A stretch of 64,000 nucleotides of DNA from Prorocentrum cordatum. Lineage: Eukaryota; Sar; Dinophyceae; Prorocentrales; Prorocentraceae. Below, one piece after another: positions 61,417-64,000 of this stretch. The position numbers and the translations under genes are program-made. The notes under the pieces were generated by a model. It searched no databases and was not told where the DNA came from. It saw nothing but the letters and a program-made list of their open reading frames with translations. The stretch covers positions 1 through 64,000 of the forward strand of contig CAUYUJ010003883.1 in NCBI GenBank assembly GCA_963575745.1, read 5' to 3'. The number at the start of each line of letters is the position of its first letter. The first letter of the stretch is position 1.

Positions 61417-61819
61417 GGAAGTCTGGGTACCGCCCAGGCTGGGGGCCCCAACGTTAGTCCGCGCGGTGATAGACCGCGTGGCAGCCCTGCCAGAAAGAGA
61501 ATGGAGCGACGATGGAAAGCAGGTCTTGCACGCGAGGTGGCATGGCGACCTTGCGCGGTGGCTTACGCGGGCCGCCAGCGCGGCGCCCTACATTGGAGAC
61601 GAGGGCGCTTACGCGCGACCTTACGCGGGCAACTGACGCTCTAATGTCAGCGCAGACGACACTGCTTGTTTGTGCGTCGCCCACCTATCGGGTTGGATGG
61701 GGTTGGGGAGATACGGGGCACGACTGTGTCATAAGCACGCTCGACGCATGCGATATTACGGATGATCTGATACGCTCTCCCAGCCCCATCCTCCCGACCC
61801 GGTAATTGCCTTTCTGAAC

Positions 61820-61995
61820 CTCAGAACCCCCAACGACCCAACCGCGCGGCCTGACACCGCACAGCTTTGGGACCTCGGGAGCCCCGGTCGCTCGAGAGAC
61901 GTGCTCTCCGAGAACGGCGCGGGCCCCCAAACCGCGTGGCGACCACGAGTCCCGCCTGCTTCGCTACGCGGTGTGGTCACCACAGCGTCGGGGGC
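61820..61995. repeat. CCGTGCGGTGACC element, copy 3
   Basis: Shares GGACCTCGGGAGCCCC, CTCCGAGAACG and GCGGTGTGGTCACCAC with the other copies. Confidence 0.6.
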
Positions 61996-62208
61996 CCCCG
62001 ACTTGGGGGGCAACGATGGGGGGGGACTGGCACAGGGGGGCATGCATCGACGTGGAATCGGCGATACGTCGCCGATAGATTGGCGCTGGGCCCTCGATGG
62101 TGAATCCGCACCTTCACGGGCGGGTGGGGCCATCAGACCCCTATCGGCGATCTATGGGCGATTGGGGGTCGATGCATCCCTTGAGCTGGGAGCGACCGTC
62201 CCGTCATT

Positions 62209-62386
62209 CCTATAACCCTACCACGGAATGTTCTTAGAACCCAAACATGTTCTAAGAACAAAACAATGTTCTTAGAACATAAACCCGACGTGATACAACA
62301 AGACAGCCTCTGCCAGACATGTCCTGAGAACATCTCGTGGAAACCACAATGAAGGTTCTTAGAACATTGATTGGTAGGGGTATAGG
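62209..62386. repeat. CCTATAACCCTACCA MITE with TGTTCTTAGAACA repeats
   Basis: 15-bp inverted ends (CCTATAACCCTACCA; TGGTAGGGGTATAGG, one mismatch). Inside, the palindrome TGTTCTTAGAACA recurs about five times with variants. Confidence 0.8.
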
Positions 62387-62410
62387 CGAGCCAGGACGCA
62401 TCGCCACTGC

Positions 62411-62603
62411 TCGGGAGCGGCCAAGACGGGGGTGTCCAAGAGGGGGGGGTGCGAATCATGACCGGCGGCATGTGCGCGGCCCAGCGGGGGGGCCAGGGAC
62501 GTAATGAAACAAGAAGAGGCGCCATAAGATCTGGGGAAGTATCATGGCCCACGCCATGATATCCACCCCCCCTAGTCATCACCCCCCTCTTTTCCGCCCC
62601 CGA
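62411..62603. repeat. TCGGGAGCGGCCAAGA MITE, copy 4
   Basis: TCGGGAGCGGCCAAGACGGG to CTTTTCCGCCCCCGA. Confidence 0.85.
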
Positions 62604-63646
62604 TTGCAACGTATGCCCCTTCCTGCTCGCCGGCACCGGCGCTGGCTCTAGGGCAGGCCCCCAGCCGGCTCCTAGTCGGCGACTCCAAAGGGTGTGGTTT
62701 GCAAAGGGTGTGGTTTGCAACCGGCACCCTGGGGAACATCCTGGGGGGCAGCCTGAGGAGCGCGCGGGGGCCTCGGTAGAGTCCTCCCGCGCCCCGAGGA
62801 GGCCCGACGAGGACAGTGTCGTGCCCCCCAGGCCCAGACGGTGCCGATCGCAAACCGCACCCCGGCGTAACCATACCCTTCGTAGTCGCCGACCTGGGCA
62901 GGCCGGCCCCCCGCCGGCTCCCTTGCCCCAAAAGGTCCGCGGCAGCGGCGGGGTGGCTGCGTCCCCCGCGCGCGCTCGAGGCGGGGAGGCGGGGGGCCAG
63001 CGGGTGGGCGCGCGCGCGCCCCTCTGGGTGATATCGGCAGCTTCTCGAGGTGGAGGAGGGGGAGGAGGGGGAGGAGGAGGAGGAGGGGAGTAGGAGGAGG
63101 AAGGAGGGAGGAGGGGGAGGAGGGGAGCGTAGGGGGAGGCGTAGGGGGAAGGGGGAGGGGGGGAGGAGGGGGAGGAGGGGAGGGGGAGGGGAGGAGGAGG
63201 AGGAGGAGGAGGAGGAGGAGGAGGAGGAGGATAGGAGGAAGGAGGAGGGAGGGGGGGGGGGGGAGAGGAGGAGGGAGGATGAGGAGGGGGGGTGGAGCGA
63301 ATGTTCGAGGGAGTCAGGACGGCCGCCATGAAGGCCAGAGCATGGAGCGAATGTTCGAGGGAGTCAGAACAATATCAATGACGCGCCGCCATGTGGGAAG
63401 CCGCCACATCCCCGAGCATGCCCGGACGGCGCCCAGTCGCGAGGCGCGAACGTTCGCGGACTTTGCTCCGCCGAGACCGACGCGGACTCCCGCACGCTCG
63501 CGTCCCTCTCTCGCTCCCGAGCTCGGGGAGAGGCCTCGTGGACCTCCTCGCCGGAGGCGGCACCCCCCGTGGTGGCGGTGCCGCGCTCCCCCTCATCCCC
63601 GGGCGACGCAGACCCAGAGATCCGATGTCCTGATTTTTGTCAGTGC
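62604..63646. other. No gene; GGA tract
   Basis: AGGGTGTGGTTTGCA direct duplication at 62688-62718, GGA/GGGGAGG tract 63045-63290, and a 24-bp duplication GGAGCGAATGTTCGAGGGAG (63293 and 63343). Confidence 0.6.
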
Positions 63647-63840
63647 TCGGGAGCGGCAGAGACGGGGGTGTCCAAGAGGGGGGGGGTGCGAATCATGACC
63701 GGCGGCATGTGCGCGGCCCAGCGGGGGGGCCAGGGACGTAATGAAATAAGAAGAGGCGCCATGAGATCTGGGGAAGTATCATGGCCCACGCCATGATATC
63801 CCCCCTCCCTAGTCATCACCCCCCTCTCTGCCGCCCCCGA
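63647..63840. repeat. TCGGGAGCGG MITE, copy 5
   Basis: Almost identical to 62411-62603, only about 1.2 kb away; the most recent pair in the window. Confidence 0.85.
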
Positions 63841-63849
63841 AATGCGGGG

Positions 63850-63965
63850 TTCCCCGGAGGTCCCGACCCATTCCCCGGGACCGCTTTTCCGTCCTGAGTC
63901 GTCTCTTGGCGGTCCCGAGGCCCGGCGAGGGCCCCCAGAGGCCGAAGATAGCCAAAGACCTCCCG
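63850..63965. repeat. CCCGGGACC repeat, copy 3
   Basis: Second half of the repeat at 31471, starting GGAGGTCCCGACCCATTCC. Confidence 0.7.
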
Positions 63966-64000
63966 CCTCGGTAGGAACGACGGGCGGTGTGTACAAAGGG

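Noticed and set aside
1-64000. tRNA, rRNA and snRNA genes
   Set aside because: No cloverleaf-like or conserved rRNA/snRNA sequence was noticed by eye; a covariance-model search would be needed to exclude them.

Overview
The window looks like nuclear DNA of a dinoflagellate. It is GC-rich and eukaryotic, with spliced genes, GC-AG as well as GT-AG introns, very long repeat-filled introns, co-oriented genes, proteins of a type I recognise as high-copy in dinoflagellates, and a degenerate copy of the dinoflagellate spliced-leader sequence at 4171-4194. I saw no bacterial operons, rRNA, tRNA or CRISPR. Species and family names are from memory; nothing was searched.

Left unit (1 to about 6.3 kb, + strand). 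Three genes lie head to tail: a partial Ala/Glu-rich coiled-coil protein (317-1257), a lysine-rich protein of about 343 aa (2529-3803) and a 553-aa transposase-like protein (4234-6102). Introns and intergenic gaps here are studded with short CCCCT-loop-AGGGG hairpins. A 12-bp palindromic satellite separates genes 1 and 2.

Central unit (6483-20588, 14.1 kb, all genes on the - strand). This is bounded by 24-bp terminal inverted repeats, an inner 25-bp inverted repeat and AT-rich subterminal ACTTATA repeats. It is flanked by a nearly identical 143/152-bp direct repeat (6331-6482 and 20588-20730). It carries five genes: G7, G6, G5, G4 (an RS-domain and zinc-ribbon-like protein) and G3 (a 702-aa protein with transposase-like motifs). 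Each of the five has an array of the perfect 14-bp palindrome GGCGGTGCACCGCC, or close variants, immediately upstream. I did not see arrays of it outside the unit. I read this as a large multi-gene DNA transposon or transposon-like island whose genes may share a palindromic promoter element, sitting beside a second unit of similar plan with its own hairpin signature.

Right part (20.7-64 kb). Most is repeat-dense intergenic or intronic DNA: at least a dozen families of 100-250-bp inverted-repeat elements (MITE-like), several minisatellites, a 101-bp satellite (55.0-56.4 kb) and long CTC/GAG tracts. Six short exons on the - strand (45474 down to 25047) splice together with matching phases at every junction into an EF-hand-like protein, implying one gene of more than 20 kb with MITE-filled introns. 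Two insertions can be read precisely: an element in a MITE with a 5-bp ATGAT target duplication (47912-48080), and a TA-flanked MITE whose empty paralogous site is also in the window (48351-48532 versus about 35.6 kb).

All splice sites are inferred by eye from phase and consensus; no transcript evidence was available.
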